64,000 nt of DNA from Acidovorax sp. MR-S7. GTDB lineage: Bacteria > Pseudomonadota > Gammaproteobacteria > Burkholderiales > Burkholderiaceae_C. The stretch covers positions 74,100 to 138,099 of the forward strand of contig NZ_DF238950.1 of the NCBI RefSeq assembly GCF_000400995.2. Direction: 5' to 3'. Both the position numbers and the translations under genes were made by a program. The notes beneath the pieces were generated by a model. It was not told where the DNA came from and ran no database searches. It saw only the letters and a list, made by a program, of their open reading frames with translations. Below, piece after piece: positions 18,437-26,738 of this stretch. Position 1 is the first letter of the stretch. Each line of letters starts with the position of its first letter.

Positions 18437-18756
18437 AGCCCGCCGGCCACCTGCCCGGCCACCCACTGCGCGTAATCCACCTCTGCCTCCATGGCCTGGG
18501 TCAGCAGCTGCGGCACCTCGTAGGGATGCTGCGCCCGCAGCCAGGCGCGCAGGGCGGGCGCCGCCTCGGGCAGGGTCTTGCACACCAGGCGCCACTCGGC
18601 GTCCTCATGCTGCGCGCCCTGCCAGACGTAGTGTGAGGCGATGGACTCCACCTGCACGCAGGCGGCCAGCCGCGCCTGCACGGCCCCCGAGGCCAGCCGC
18701 CGGGCATCAGCCGCGCTGGCGACGGTGGTGGTGACGACGGCGATGGTGGTGGTCAT
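18433..18756 (-). CDS. cutA: Divalent-cation tolerance protein CutA
   Basis: Small trimeric cytoplasmic protein of the CutA1 family, linked genetically to copper tolerance but of unsettled biochemical role. The 107-residue product has the family's conserved ACVQVESIASHYVWQG and EWRLVCKT segments and the C-terminal HPYEVPQLL motif. Length is normal. It is convergent with the GGDEF-EAL gene (four-base overlap of stops) and divergent from rpoH, with a dispersed repeat and the CIRCE element between. Confidence 0.95.
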   Translation of the reverse strand: MTTTIAVVTTTVASAADARRLASGAVQARLAACVQVESIASHYVWQGAQHEDAEWRLVCKTLPEAAPALRAWLRAQHPYEVPQLLTQAMEAEVDYAQWVAGQVAGGL

Positions 18757-18763
18757 GGACTTC

Positions 18764-18816
18764 CAATTTGATAGCTGCCTGCGCTTTATGGATAAGCGCT
18801 GGAGCCGCTTTTTACC
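18764..18816 (+). repeat. Dispersed palindromic repeat, copy 4 (cutA-rpoH gap)
   Basis: Reads GATAGCTGCCTGCGCTTTATG, then GATAAGCGCTGGAGCC and CTTTTT. It fills most of the gap between cutA and the rpoH control region. Confidence 0.82.
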
Positions 18817-18865
18817 TTATTTCCCTCTGTGGGCGATTTCCTGCATCCACACGGGAACTCCGCCT

Positions 18866-18892
18866 TTAGCACTCCCTCTAACGGAGTGCTAA
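18866..18892 (+). promoter_or_regulatory. CIRCE operator (HrcA site) upstream of rpoH
   Basis: TTAGCACTC (18866-18874), nine bases, GAGTGCTAA (18884-18892): an exact match to the CIRCE consensus bound by the heat-shock repressor HrcA. It lies 31 bp before the preferred rpoH start. HrcA control of rpoH has been proposed for betaproteobacteria, so the site fits known regulon architecture. Confidence 0.96.
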
Positions 18893-18923
18893 TATGAACC
18901 CCATGCAAGAAAGGACTCCCGGT

Positions 18924-19862
18924 ATGGCCTTCCAGACTGCACCCACCGCGACGACCACGCTGGCGCCCGCCAACCCCTGGGCCCTGGTTCCCCCGCTGGG
19001 CAATCTGGACGCCTATATCTCCGCCGTCAACCGCATCCCCCTGCTCACGCAGGAGGAGGAGCAGCGCTATGCGCGGCAGCTCAAGGAAGACAGCAACGTC
19101 GAGGCCGCCGGCCGCCTGGTGCTGTCGCACCTGCGTCTGGTGGTGTCGATCTCGCGCCAATACCTCGGCTACGGCCTGCCGCACGGCGACCTCATCCAGG
19201 AGGGCAACGTGGGCCTGATGAAGGCCGTCAAGCGCTTCGACCCCGACCAGGGCGTGCGCCTGGTGAGCTACGCCATGCACTGGATCAAGGCGGAGATCCA
19301 CGAATACATCCTCAAGAACTGGCGCATGGTCAAGGTGGCGACCACCAAGGCCCAGCGCAAGCTGTTCTTCAACCTGCGGTCGATGAAGCAGGGTTTCAAG
19401 GCCGAGGCACTGGATGCCGACACGCACCGCGAGACGCTGTCCGACCATGAGATCGACCTCGTGGCCGAGCAGCTGAACGTGAAGCGCGAGGAAGTCATCG
19501 AGATGGAAACGCGCCTGTCGGGCGGCGACGTGCTGCTGGACCCCACGCCCGGCGACGATGGCGAGCAGGCCTACGGCCCCATCGCCTACCTGGCCGACGC
19601 GGCGCACGAACCCACCGCGATGATAGAGACGCGCCAGCGCGACATGCTGGCGACCGACGGCATCGCCACCGCGCTGGAAAGCCTGGACGCGCGCAGCCGC
19701 CGCATCGTCGAGGAGCGCTGGCTGAACGTGCAGGACGACGGCTCCGGCGGCATGACGCTGCACGAGCTGGCGGCCGAGTACGGCGTGAGCGCCGAGCGCA
19801 TCCGCCAGATCGAGGTCGCGGCCATGAAGAAGATGAAGAAGGCGCTGGCCGAATACGCCTGA
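18924..19862 (+). CDS. rpoH: RNA polymerase sigma-32 (heat-shock sigma factor)
   Basis: Directs RNA polymerase to heat-shock promoters. The product has region 2 (LVLSHLRLVVSISRQYLGYG, DLIQEGNVGLMKAVKRFDP, YAMHWIKAEIHEYIL), the RpoH box around QRKLFFNLR, and region 4 with a helix-turn-helix (LAAEYGVSAERIRQIE). Start choice: AAGGA at 18911-18915 is eight bases before the ATG at 18924 (MAFQTAPTA), giving 312 residues. The in-frame ATG at 18894 touches the CIRCE element and lacks a Shine-Dalgarno. HrcA binding at CIRCE should repress it. Confidence 0.95.
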   Translation: MAFQTAPTATTTLAPANPWALVPPLGNLDAYISAVNRIPLLTQEEEQRYARQLKEDSNVEAAGRLVLSHLRLVVSISRQYLGYGLPHGDLIQEGNVGLMKAVKRFDPDQGVRLVSYAMHWIKAEIHEYILKNWRMVKVATTKAQRKLFFNLRSMKQGFKAEALDADTHRETLSDHEIDLVAEQLNVKREEVIEMETRLSGGDVLLDPTPGDDGEQAYGPIAYLADAAHEPTAMIETRQRDMLATDGIATALESLDARSRRIVEERWLNVQDDGSGGMTLHELAAEYGVSAERIRQIEVAAMKKMKKALAEYA

Positions 19863-19877
19863 CCTGCTTCCCACCGA

Positions 19878-19910
19878 ACGCGCAGCCCCTCAGGCTGCGC
19901 GTTTTTCTTT
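19878..19910 (+). terminator. Rho-independent terminator after rpoH
   Basis: Ten-base arms ACGCGCAGCC (19878-19887) and GGCTGCGCGT (19893-19902) around CCTCA, followed by TTTTCTTT. A strong classical terminator. Confidence 0.92.
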
Positions 19911-19929
19911 GCTCCCCCCAGAACGCGCC

Positions 19930-20901
19930 ATGCAACGCCGCACCCTGCTGACCCTGGCCCCGGCTCTCGCCCTTCCCAGCGCCTTCGCAGACGCCTGGCC
20001 CGCCAGGCCGCTGCGCATCATCGTCGGCTTTCCGCCCGGCTCCTCGCCCGATCTGACGGCGCGCACCTTCGCCGAGCCGCTGGCGCAGGCGCTGGGCCAG
20101 CCCGTGGTGGTGGAGAACAAGGTGGGCGCGGGCGGCAACATCGCCGCCCATGCAGTAGCCCAGGCGCGGGACGGGCACACGGTGGGCCTGTTCATCAACG
20201 GCAACCTGACCATCGCCAAGCTGCTCAACCCGCAGCTGCCCTACGACCCCGCCCGGGACCTGGCGCCGCTGTCGCTGCTCGGCACTTCTCCGCTGCTGCT
20301 GACGGCACCCGTGGGGCAGGACGGCGTGCCTGCGGCCGGCGACGCGCGCGCCTTCCTCGCGGCGGCGCGCCAGGCCGGCGACCGCTGGAGCTACGGCACG
20401 CCCGGCGTGGGCACCGTGGGCCATCTCGGCATGGAACTGCTCAAGGCGCGCACGGGCATCGACCCCGTGCACGTGCCCTACCCCGGCTATCCGCAGGTGG
20501 CCACGGCCATGCTGGGCGGGCAGCTGCAGATGGCGCTGCTGCCGCCAGCGCTGGCGCTGGCGCAGGAGCGCGCGGGCCGGCTGCGGCTGATCGGCGTCAC
20601 TTCCGCAGGCCGCAGCACGCTCGCGCCCGGCGTGCCCAGCTTGGCCGAGGCCGGCGTGCAAGGCGTGCAGCTCGAGATGTGGAACGCCTTCGCGGCACCC
20701 GCGGCCATGCCCGCGCCGATGCGCGCGCGCCTGGCGGCGCTGATCGGCGGCATCGCCCGCAGCCCCGAGGTGCGCACCAAGCTGTTCCAGCAGGGCTGGC
20801 AGGCGGTAGGCTCCTCCGCTGAGGGGCTGGCCAACCGCATCCAGGCCGACACCCGGGCGCTGGGCGAGATCATTCGCTTGCGCCAGATCAAGGCGGAGTG
20901 A
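19930..20901 (+). CDS. Bug-family (TctC) periplasmic solute-binding protein
   Basis: Periplasmic receptor of the tripartite tricarboxylate transporter type, about 323 residues, with a signal peptide (MQRRTLLTLAPALALPSAFA). Family motifs include WPARPLRIIVGFPPGSSPD, VVVENKVGAGGNIAA and the ligand-loop VPYPGYPQV. No TctA or TctB membrane genes lie nearby, which is the norm for the expanded Bug family. Ligand unknown, usually a carboxylate. ATG 19930 is chosen over 19909 because it starts the signal peptide. It lies directly after the rpoH terminator. Confidence 0.9.
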   Translation: MQRRTLLTLAPALALPSAFADAWPARPLRIIVGFPPGSSPDLTARTFAEPLAQALGQPVVVENKVGAGGNIAAHAVAQARDGHTVGLFINGNLTIAKLLNPQLPYDPARDLAPLSLLGTSPLLLTAPVGQDGVPAAGDARAFLAAARQAGDRWSYGTPGVGTVGHLGMELLKARTGIDPVHVPYPGYPQVATAMLGGQLQMALLPPALALAQERAGRLRLIGVTSAGRSTLAPGVPSLAEAGVQGVQLEMWNAFAAPAAMPAPMRARLAALIGGIARSPEVRTKLFQQGWQAVGSSAEGLANRIQADTRALGEIIRLRQIKAE

Positions 20902-20995
20902 CTCCAGGGCGCGGGATAGCGCTACATTTTGTTGCAATGCAGCAAAGAGGCGGCAATGATCGCGGGTTTCCCGACCACAGCGATCCACCCCCGCC

Positions 20996-21700
20996 ATGAC
21001 CGTCGAACGTCCCTTGGGCTGCCTGGCCTGCGCCTGCCAGAATCAATGCCTGCTGGGCCGCCAGCGCGAAGCCGTGCGCCAGCGCTGGAGCCCGCATGTG
21101 GCGGAGCGCTCCTTCCACAAGGGCGACCGGCTGCAGCAGCAGGGCCGGGCCGCCGCCACCTTCCAGGTCATCAAGGTGGGCACGGTGCTCGCACTGCGCA
21201 GCGGGGACGACGGCGTGGAGCGCCCCGTGGGCATGTTCGGCGGGGGCCAGCTGCTCGGCGGCATGGCGCTGCTGCAGCGGCCGGAGGCGCTGTCGTGCCA
21301 GGCGCTGTCGGCCGGGCGCGTGTGCGAGGTGGCCGTGGCCGCCGTGGGCACACAGGCGCTGGCGGATGCGGAATTCCTGTTCGCCCTGGCCTGGGAATGC
21401 GCCGACATCAACGCGCAGCTGGCCGACTGGGCGCGCGTGGTGCGTATCCGCAGCACCGCCGGGCAACTGGCGGGGGCGCTGCTGCAGCTGGCGAGCCTGC
21501 AGCGCAGCACGCTCGTGCGCCTGCCCAGCCACACCGTGCTGGCCACGCTGCTGGCCACCACGCGCGAGACCATCGCGCGCACGCTGCGCCAGCTCGGCGA
21601 GCAGCAGTGCGTGGTGCGCCACGACCGCTGGCACTGCGAGATCCACCGCGCGCGGCTGCTCGTGCTCGCGGCTGGCAACCCGCCGCTTCGGAAAACATAG
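20996..21700 (+). CDS. FNR-like Crp/Fnr-family transcription regulator
   Basis: A 234-residue cAMP-receptor-fold regulator. The N-terminus has Cys9, Cys12 and Cys18, the same C-x2-C-x5-C spacing as the E. coli FNR cluster ligands, plus an extra Cys14. Cys110 in RVCEV aligns with FNR Cys122. A [4Fe-4S] oxygen-sensing cluster is therefore likely. The recognition helix reads TTRETIARTLRQL: R-E-x-x-A-R, closer to CRP (R-E-x-x-G-R) than to FNR (V-E-x-x-S-R), so the DNA half-site may differ from TTGAT. The stop TAG lies within a dispersed repeat. Next on the opposite strand is a PAS-GGDEF-EAL gene. Confidence 0.88.
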   Translation: MTVERPLGCLACACQNQCLLGRQREAVRQRWSPHVAERSFHKGDRLQQQGRAAATFQVIKVGTVLALRSGDDGVERPVGMFGGGQLLGGMALLQRPEALSCQALSAGRVCEVAVAAVGTQALADAEFLFALAWECADINAQLADWARVVRIRSTAGQLAGALLQLASLQRSTLVRLPSHTVLATLLATTRETIARTLRQLGEQQCVVRHDRWHCEIHRARLLVLAAGNPPLRKT

Positions 21701-21741
21701 CTGCTCGCGCTTTCCCTGAAAGCGCTGGAGCCGTTTTTGGC
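21691..21741 (+). repeat. Dispersed palindromic repeat, copy 5 (fnr-like stop)
   Basis: Reads ACATAGCTGCTCGCGCTTTCC, then CTGAAAGCGCTGGAGCC and GTTTTT. It supplies the TAG stop of the FNR-like gene and ends just before the stop of the convergent GGDEF-EAL gene. Confidence 0.87.
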
Positions 21742-21743
21742 TC

Positions 21744-23501
21744 TTATTCCGTGAGCGCGGCGGGCACGCTGTCCTCCTGGGTGCCCGCGCTGCGCAGCAG
21801 GGCCAGCACCTGCGCCGCGGGCACGGCCTTGGAATACAGCCAGCCCTGGTAGGCCTCGCAGCCGTGCTGCTCCAGGAAACGCAGCTGCTCGACCGCCTCC
21901 ACGCCCTCGGCCACCACGTGCAGGCCCAGCGTGCGGGCCAGCCCGATGATGGCGCGCACCATGGTGGCGTCGGCCTCGCTGTGCAACAGCGGGCGGATGA
22001 ATTCGCGGTCGATCTTGATGCGCGATACCGGCAGCTGCTTGAGGTGCACCAGCGAGGAATAGCCGGTGCCGAAGTCGTCCAGCGCCACGCCCACGCCCAG
22101 CGCCTGCAGGTTGCACAGCACCTGGCGCGCCTGCTCGGGGTCGGCCATGGTTTCGGACTCGGTCACCTCCAACTCCAGCAGCCCGGGCGGCGTGCCGTGC
22201 ACGGCCAGGCTGCCGCGCAGCTGGTCCACCAGGTCGGTCTGGCGCAGCTGCTGGGCCGACAGGTTCACCGCCACGCGCAGCGCCAGGCCCGCGCGCGCCC
22301 ACTGCGCGGTCTGGCGGCAGGCGGCGTCGAGTACCCAGGCGCCCAGCGCCAGGATGAGGCCCGTGGCCTCGGCCACGGGGATGAAGCGCTCGGGCGAAAC
22401 GTCGCCCAGCTCCGGGTCGCTCCAGCGCAGCAGCGCCTCCACGGCCTGCACGCGCCCCGTGGCCACGCACACCTGCGGCTGGTAGTGCAGCGCCAGCCCG
22501 CCGTAGGACAGCGCGAGCTTGAGGCGGTCGTGCAGCAGGATCTTCTCGGCCATCCGGCGGCCCATGTAGTCGGTGTAGAACGCGAAGTTGGCGCGGCCGC
22601 GTTCCTTGGCCTGGTACATGGCCATGTCGGCGTAGCGCAGCAGGGTGGCGGCGTCGCGCGCGTCGGCGGGGCACAGGGCCAGCCCCAAGCTGGCGCCGAA
22701 GTTGAGCTCGAAGCCGTGCATGCGGCAGGGCTGGCACAGCACCTGCAGCAGCTCGGCCGCGCGCTGCTCGGCCTCCTCGGGACCAGCGAGCGGCTGCAGC
22801 AGCACCGTGAATTCGTCGCCCCCCAGGCGCGCCAGCGTGTCGCTCGCGCGCAGCGCGCCCTTGAGGCGCCGCGCCACCTCCACCAGCACCTGGTCGCCCG
22901 CCGCGTGGCCGTAGCCGTCGTTGATGGCCTTGAAGTCGTCCAGGTCCAGCAGCAGCAGCGCGAACGGCTCGCCCTGGCGCGCCGACTCGGCGATGGCCTG
23001 CTCCAGCCGCTGGCCGAACTGCCAGCGGTTGACCAGGCCCGTCAGCGTGTCGTGCGTGGCCTGGTAGTGCATGCGCGCCTCCAGCCGGCGCAGCTCGGTG
23101 ATGTCGCGCACGAAGGCCACGGCCGCGCCGCCGCCCTGCTCGGTGTGGCCCAGCGCCACGTCCACGGGGATCAGGCTGCCGTCCTTGCGCTCCAGCCACA
23201 GGTCCCGCCCCATGCCCATGGGCCGGCGCGAGGGGCCGTCGAAATAGTCGGCCATCTGCTCCGCGTGCCGCATCCGGTGGCTGCGCGGCAGCAGCCGGTG
23301 CACGGACGTGCCCAGCAGCTCGGCCAGCGCATACCCCGAGATCGCGGCCATGGCGGCGTTGGCGTAGAGGATGGCGCCATCGTGCTGCACGAGCACGATG
23401 CCGTCGGGTGCGGCATCCATGGCGGCGCGCACCAGCGCGGCGTCCGCGTCCAGCCGCACGAGGCCGTGGGAGCCGAAGGGTTCGGCGTAGCGCCCCGTCA
23501 T
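21744..23501 (-). CDS. PAS-GGDEF-EAL c-di-GMP protein
   Basis: Apparently cytoplasmic protein of 585 residues, starting [13 protein letters not shown]. One PAS domain (about 25-140), GGDEF (about 150-310) with LGGDEF and an RxxD inhibitory site (RASD), and EAL (about 325-575) with [21 protein letters not shown] and KIDREF. Both enzymatic sites look intact. The ATG overlaps the stop of the upstream Aer-like receptor (ATGA), so the pair is probably co-translated and may share a redox input. The open frame extends far upstream of this ATG but that part is the antisense shadow of the receptor gene. Confidence 0.92.
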   Translation of the reverse strand: MTGRYAEPFGSHGLVRLDADAALVRAAMDAAPDGIVLVQHDGAILYANAAMAAISGYALAELLGTSVHRLLPRSHRMRHAEQMADYFDGPSRRPMGMGRDLWLERKDGSLIPVDVALGHTEQGGGAAVAFVRDITELRRLEARMHYQATHDTLTGLVNRWQFGQRLEQAIAESARQGEPFALLLLDLDDFKAINDGYGHAAGDQVLVEVARRLKGALRASDTLARLGGDEFTVLLQPLAGPEEAEQRAAELLQVLCQPCRMHGFELNFGASLGLALCPADARDAATLLRYADMAMYQAKERGRANFAFYTDYMGRRMAEKILLHDRLKLALSYGGLALHYQPQVCVATGRVQAVEALLRWSDPELGDVSPERFIPVAEATGLILALGAWVLDAACRQTAQWARAGLALRVAVNLSAQQLRQTDLVDQLRGSLAVHGTPPGLLELEVTESETMADPEQARQVLCNLQALGVGVALDDFGTGYSSLVHLKQLPVSRIKIDREFIRPLLHSEADATMVRAIIGLARTLGLHVVAEGVEAVEQLRFLEQHGCEAYQGWLYSKAVPAAQVLALLRSAGTQEDSVPAALTE

Positions 23502-25066
23502 GCCGCGTCTGTCTGGAAGACCGAGGCCGCCGCGTCCAGGCGCACGGCCTGCTGCGCCAGGGTGCGGCCCAGGTCCACGCCATGGCGCACCAGGGCCGCG
23601 TTGTTCTGGGTCATTTCCTCGAGCTGCGCCATGGCCTGGTGGATCTGGCCCACGCCGTCGGCCTGCTCCTGGCTGGCGTGGCGGATGTCCTGCACGATCG
23701 CGGCCAGCCGCTGCATGGCATCCACCACGTCCTGCATGGTGCGGCCCGCGCGGTCGGCGGCCTCGGAGCCGCCGCGCACCTGGGCCTGCGAGGCCTCGAT
23801 CAGCGCCTTGATGTCGTGCGCCGACTGCGCGCTCTGCTGCGCCAGCTCGCGCACCTGCGCGGCCACCACGGCGAAGCCACGCCCCTGCGCGCCCGCGCGC
23901 GCGGCCTCGACGGCGGCGTTGAGCGCCAGCAGGTTGGTTTGGAACGCCACGCCGTCGATCATGGTGCTGATCTCCGACACGCGGCGGCTGGCCTGGGCGA
24001 TGCCTTCCATGCCCTGCCCCAGCCGCGCCATGGCCTGCACGCCCTCGCTCGCGGCCGCCAGGCCCGAGGCGGCGCAGTCGGCCGCGTGGCCGGCCTTGTC
24101 GCTGTTGGCGCGGATGGCCACCGAGAGCTCCTCCGTCGCCGCGGCGGCCTGCTCCAGGCTGGCGGCGGCGGCCTCGGTGCGCCCGGACAGGTGCTGATTG
24201 CCCTCCTCCATGTCCTGTGCGCAGGCGCGCACGGCGCCGGCCTTGCCCTGGATGTCGTCCACCAGCGACATGAGGTTGAGCCCCGCCTGCTGCAGGCTGC
24301 GCATCAGCTCGCCGATCTCGTCGCCGCGCCCCGCGTAGAGCGGGCGCGCCCGCTGCCCGCTGGCCACCGCGCGCGCCTGCTCCAGCACCGCGCCCAGCGG
24401 CCGCGCGACGCTGCGGTGCAGCCACCAGGCCAGGGCCGCGCTGGCCGCGAGCCACAGCGCCAGCGCCGGAGCGAAGGCGGACGCCCCGGCATGCGCCTGG
24501 GCGGCCACGGCCAGCATGCCCAGCGCGCCCAGCCCCGCCAGCGCTCCCACGGCCGCGGACAGGCGCGTGCCCACGCCCAGGAAGCGCAGCCCCGCTAGCC
24601 AGGAACGCAGCCCGCGGCTGAACACCACGAAGCCGCGGTAGAGCGCGAGGTGGCCCACGCCGGCGTTGATGCGCTGGTAGACCGCCTCGTGCTCGCTCAC
24701 TTCGCGCGCAGAGGGCTTGGTGCGCACCGACAGGTAGCCCACCACCGCGCCGCCGCGGCGCAGCGGGCTCGCGTTGGCGCGCACCCAGTAGTGGTCGCCG
24801 TTCTTGCGGCGGTTCTTCACCAGGGCCGTCCAGGGCAGCCCGCGCTGGATCGTGGCCCACATGTCGGCGAAGGCCGAGGGCGGCATGTCGGGATGGCGCA
24901 CCACGTTGTGGGCATGGCCGTAGAGTTCCTCCTGGCCGAAGCCGCTGACGCGGATGAAGGCATCGTTGGCATAGACGATGCGGCCCTTGAGGTCGGTGAC
25001 GGACAGCAGCGTCTCGTCCTCGCCCAGGGCGTATTCGCGCTGCGTGGTGGGCTCATTTCGGCGCAT
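23498..25066 (-). CDS. Aer-like PAS chemoreceptor (aerotaxis type)
   Basis: Methyl-accepting protein of 522 residues. The N-terminal PAS domain (about 15-110) closely resembles E. coli Aer, with [30 protein letters not shown] and [19 protein letters not shown], the FAD-binding PAS pattern. Then come membrane helices (about 170-220), a HAMP-like segment, and the MCP signalling hairpin [20 protein letters not shown] with [12 protein letters not shown]. There is no C-terminal NWETF-like pentapeptide. Start MRRNEPTTQ at 25066 has AAGGAA nine bases upstream. It overlaps the downstream GGDEF-EAL gene by four bases. Confidence 0.91.
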   Translation of the reverse strand: MRRNEPTTQREYALGEDETLLSVTDLKGRIVYANDAFIRVSGFGQEELYGHAHNVVRHPDMPPSAFADMWATIQRGLPWTALVKNRRKNGDHYWVRANASPLRRGGAVVGYLSVRTKPSAREVSEHEAVYQRINAGVGHLALYRGFVVFSRGLRSWLAGLRFLGVGTRLSAAVGALAGLGALGMLAVAAQAHAGASAFAPALALWLAASAALAWWLHRSVARPLGAVLEQARAVASGQRARPLYAGRGDEIGELMRSLQQAGLNLMSLVDDIQGKAGAVRACAQDMEEGNQHLSGRTEAAAASLEQAAAATEELSVAIRANSDKAGHAADCAASGLAAASEGVQAMARLGQGMEGIAQASRRVSEISTMIDGVAFQTNLLALNAAVEAARAGAQGRGFAVVAAQVRELAQQSAQSAHDIKALIEASQAQVRGGSEAADRAGRTMQDVVDAMQRLAAIVQDIRHASQEQADGVGQIHQAMAQLEEMTQNNAALVRHGVDLGRTLAQQAVRLDAAASVFQTDAA

Positions 25067-25296
25067 GGGTGCGGGTTCCTTGGACAGTGGCGCCGCCACT
25101 CTAGGGATTCACATCACTGCGCGCCACCGCGCAAGCCTTGCACCACGAGGCTATCGCATCCGAATGTGACGCGCTTCGCGATTTCGACGGGCCGCCGGCT
25201 TCAATATCATTCACACGCTGCGCATCCTCCGCTCCCTGCATCATTGCGCCTTTGTTTTAGAGTGTCGGCGCCGCTCCGCAACCTTCAGGAGGCCTC

Positions 25297-26085
25297 ATGA
25301 TCAAACATCTGCTCGCAATCGTGTGCTCACTCCCCCTGTCCGCAGCCACGTATGGAGGCTCCTATGCCGGAACTTTGACAAGCCGGCCTGCGGTCAACTA
25401 TGGGTTCGACTTCTATTATCCAGCCGCCCTATCCAAGCCGCTGTCTGCGCTGCATCCCGGTGCCAAGGTCAAGCTGCAGGCACGCTTCATATGGGCAGGT
25501 ACCATGAATGAACCTGTCGGCACAGAGCAGCATGCCGTGGTTGCCTTCACCCAAAAGGGAGATCCCACCTACTGGAGGAACGCCTCAAACGAGCTTCTAT
25601 GGACCCACGGGGCAGGCGCGTTCGTAGGTGAAAAAGGTCTCTCTCTTGAACTCTGGTTCCGCAATGATCGAAACCAGCCCGGCTTGCACGATGATCCGCC
25701 GGATGCCCACTCCTGGGACCAGTTTCACAACCGCTGCGCCTATAGAGTTACCGTAGGCGCGACCAATAACCTATGCCTGTCATCTTCCTACGATCCGAAT
25801 GGCTACCTTACGCCCACATCGTTTACGCTACGCAAAGGCATCAAGTACTGGGTCCGTGTGACACTGGAGCGCCATGCAGCCAATCCCGCGTGGGCAATGC
25901 TGTCGGCTGACCTGGTAGAGGAAACCGACACCAGCGCCACAATCGTGCAATCGGGTGCAGTGAACTTCCTGGTCGACAGCATCTTCCCGTACGCCAACCA
26001 AGCGATGGAAGCGTCGGTCCTGCGCACGCCAGGGCCTGTCGGGGAAGACGTAACCCACTTCGTTGCCTTCGACGGCGGGTTCTAG
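25297..26085 (+). CDS. Secreted protein of unknown function, atypical composition
   Basis: A 262-residue protein with a Sec signal peptide (MIKHLLAIVCSLPLSAATYG). The mature part is rich in aromatic residues and short beta-type stretches (VKLQARFIWAGTM, ISLELWF-like SLELWFRND, YWVRVTLERH), which suggests a beta-sandwich, possibly lectin- or lyase-like; I recognise no family. AGGAGG at 25287-25292 supports the start. Base composition and codon use are clearly less GC-rich than in all flanking genes, with many A/T-ending codons, a sign of recent acquisition. It lies alone between an Aer-like gene (divergent) and the cox cluster (convergent). Confidence 0.72.
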   Translation: MIKHLLAIVCSLPLSAATYGGSYAGTLTSRPAVNYGFDFYYPAALSKPLSALHPGAKVKLQARFIWAGTMNEPVGTEQHAVVAFTQKGDPTYWRNASNELLWTHGAGAFVGEKGLSLELWFRNDRNQPGLHDDPPDAHSWDQFHNRCAYRVTVGATNNLCLSSSYDPNGYLTPTSFTLRKGIKYWVRVTLERHAANPAWAMLSADLVEETDTSATIVQSGAVNFLVDSIFPYANQAMEASVLRTPGPVGEDVTHFVAFDGGF

Positions 26086-26126
26086 CCATGGCGTGCAGCG
26101 TCAGGCAGGTCGGATGAAATAACTAC

Positions 26127-26738
26127 CTATGGCGCTTCGTTCAGCAGCGCGCGCACGTCGGAGGCCAGCGCCTGCGCCCCGCTGCCGTAGCGGTGGTAGA
26201 CGCGCAGGCGGCCGGCAGGGTCGTAGACGTAGCTGCCGGCGGAATGGTCCATGGTATAGCTCGTGGGCGTCTGGCCCTCCACGCGCTTGTAGTAGATCTT
26301 GAAGTCCTTGGCGACGGCAGCCAGCTGCTCGGGCGTGCCGGTCAGCGCGAGGAAGCTGGGATCGAAGTTGGCCATGTAGGCCTTGAGCACCTCGGGCGTG
26401 TCGCGCTCGGGATCGACGGTGACGAAGATGCCTTGCAGCTTGCCGCCCTGGTCGCCCAAGGCGCGCTTGACCTCGGCCAGCTCGGACATGGAGGTGGGGC
26501 ACACGTCCGGGCACTGCGTGTAGCCGAAGAACACCACCACCACCTTGCCGGCGAAGTCGCGCAGATGGCGCGGCTGGCCGTTGTGGTCGGTGAGCGGCAG
26601 GTCCCGGGCGTACTCCGCGCCCGTCACGTCCACGCCCTGGAACGTGGGTGCCTGGGGAGAGCAGGCAGAAAAAATGGCCGTAGCGCTTACCAGGCAAGCG
26701 CCAGCAGCTATTCTTTTAAGAGCATCACGTTTTTGCAT
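26127..26738 (-). CDS. SCO1/SenC family copper chaperone
   Basis: Copper-binding thioredoxin-fold protein that assembles the CuA site of cytochrome oxidase. The 203-residue precursor opens [20 protein letters not shown] and has a possible lipobox (FSAC). The metal motif CPDVC and the distant histidine in YTMDHSAGSYVYD are present. It is the last gene of the minus-strand cox cluster; its ATG overlaps the cyoE stop (TGATG). The signal peptide is largely encoded by a dispersed repeat (26669-26721). Confidence 0.95.
   Translation of the reverse strand: MQKRDALKRIAAGACLVSATAIFSACSPQAPTFQGVDVTGAEYARDLPLTDHNGQPRHLRDFAGKVVVVFFGYTQCPDVCPTSMSELAEVKRALGDQGGKLQGIFVTVDPERDTPEVLKAYMANFDPSFLALTGTPEQLAAVAKDFKIYYKRVEGQTPTSYTMDHSAGSYVYDPAGRLRVYHRYGSGAQALASDVRALLNEAP
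26669..26721 (-). repeat. Dispersed palindromic repeat, copy 6 (inside sco signal-peptide coding)
   Basis: Minus strand reads AATAGCTGCTGGCGCTTGCC, then TGGTAAGCGCTACGGCCATTTTTT. Read in frame it gives IAAGACLVSATAIF. About 46 of 53 positions match the copy at 13131. Confidence 0.88.

Noticed and set aside
16481-18595. 704-codon minus-strand frame opposite the 5TMR-GGDEF-EAL gene
   Set aside because: Antisense shadow of a gene with intact GGDEF and EAL motifs; it also runs into cutA in the wrong frame.
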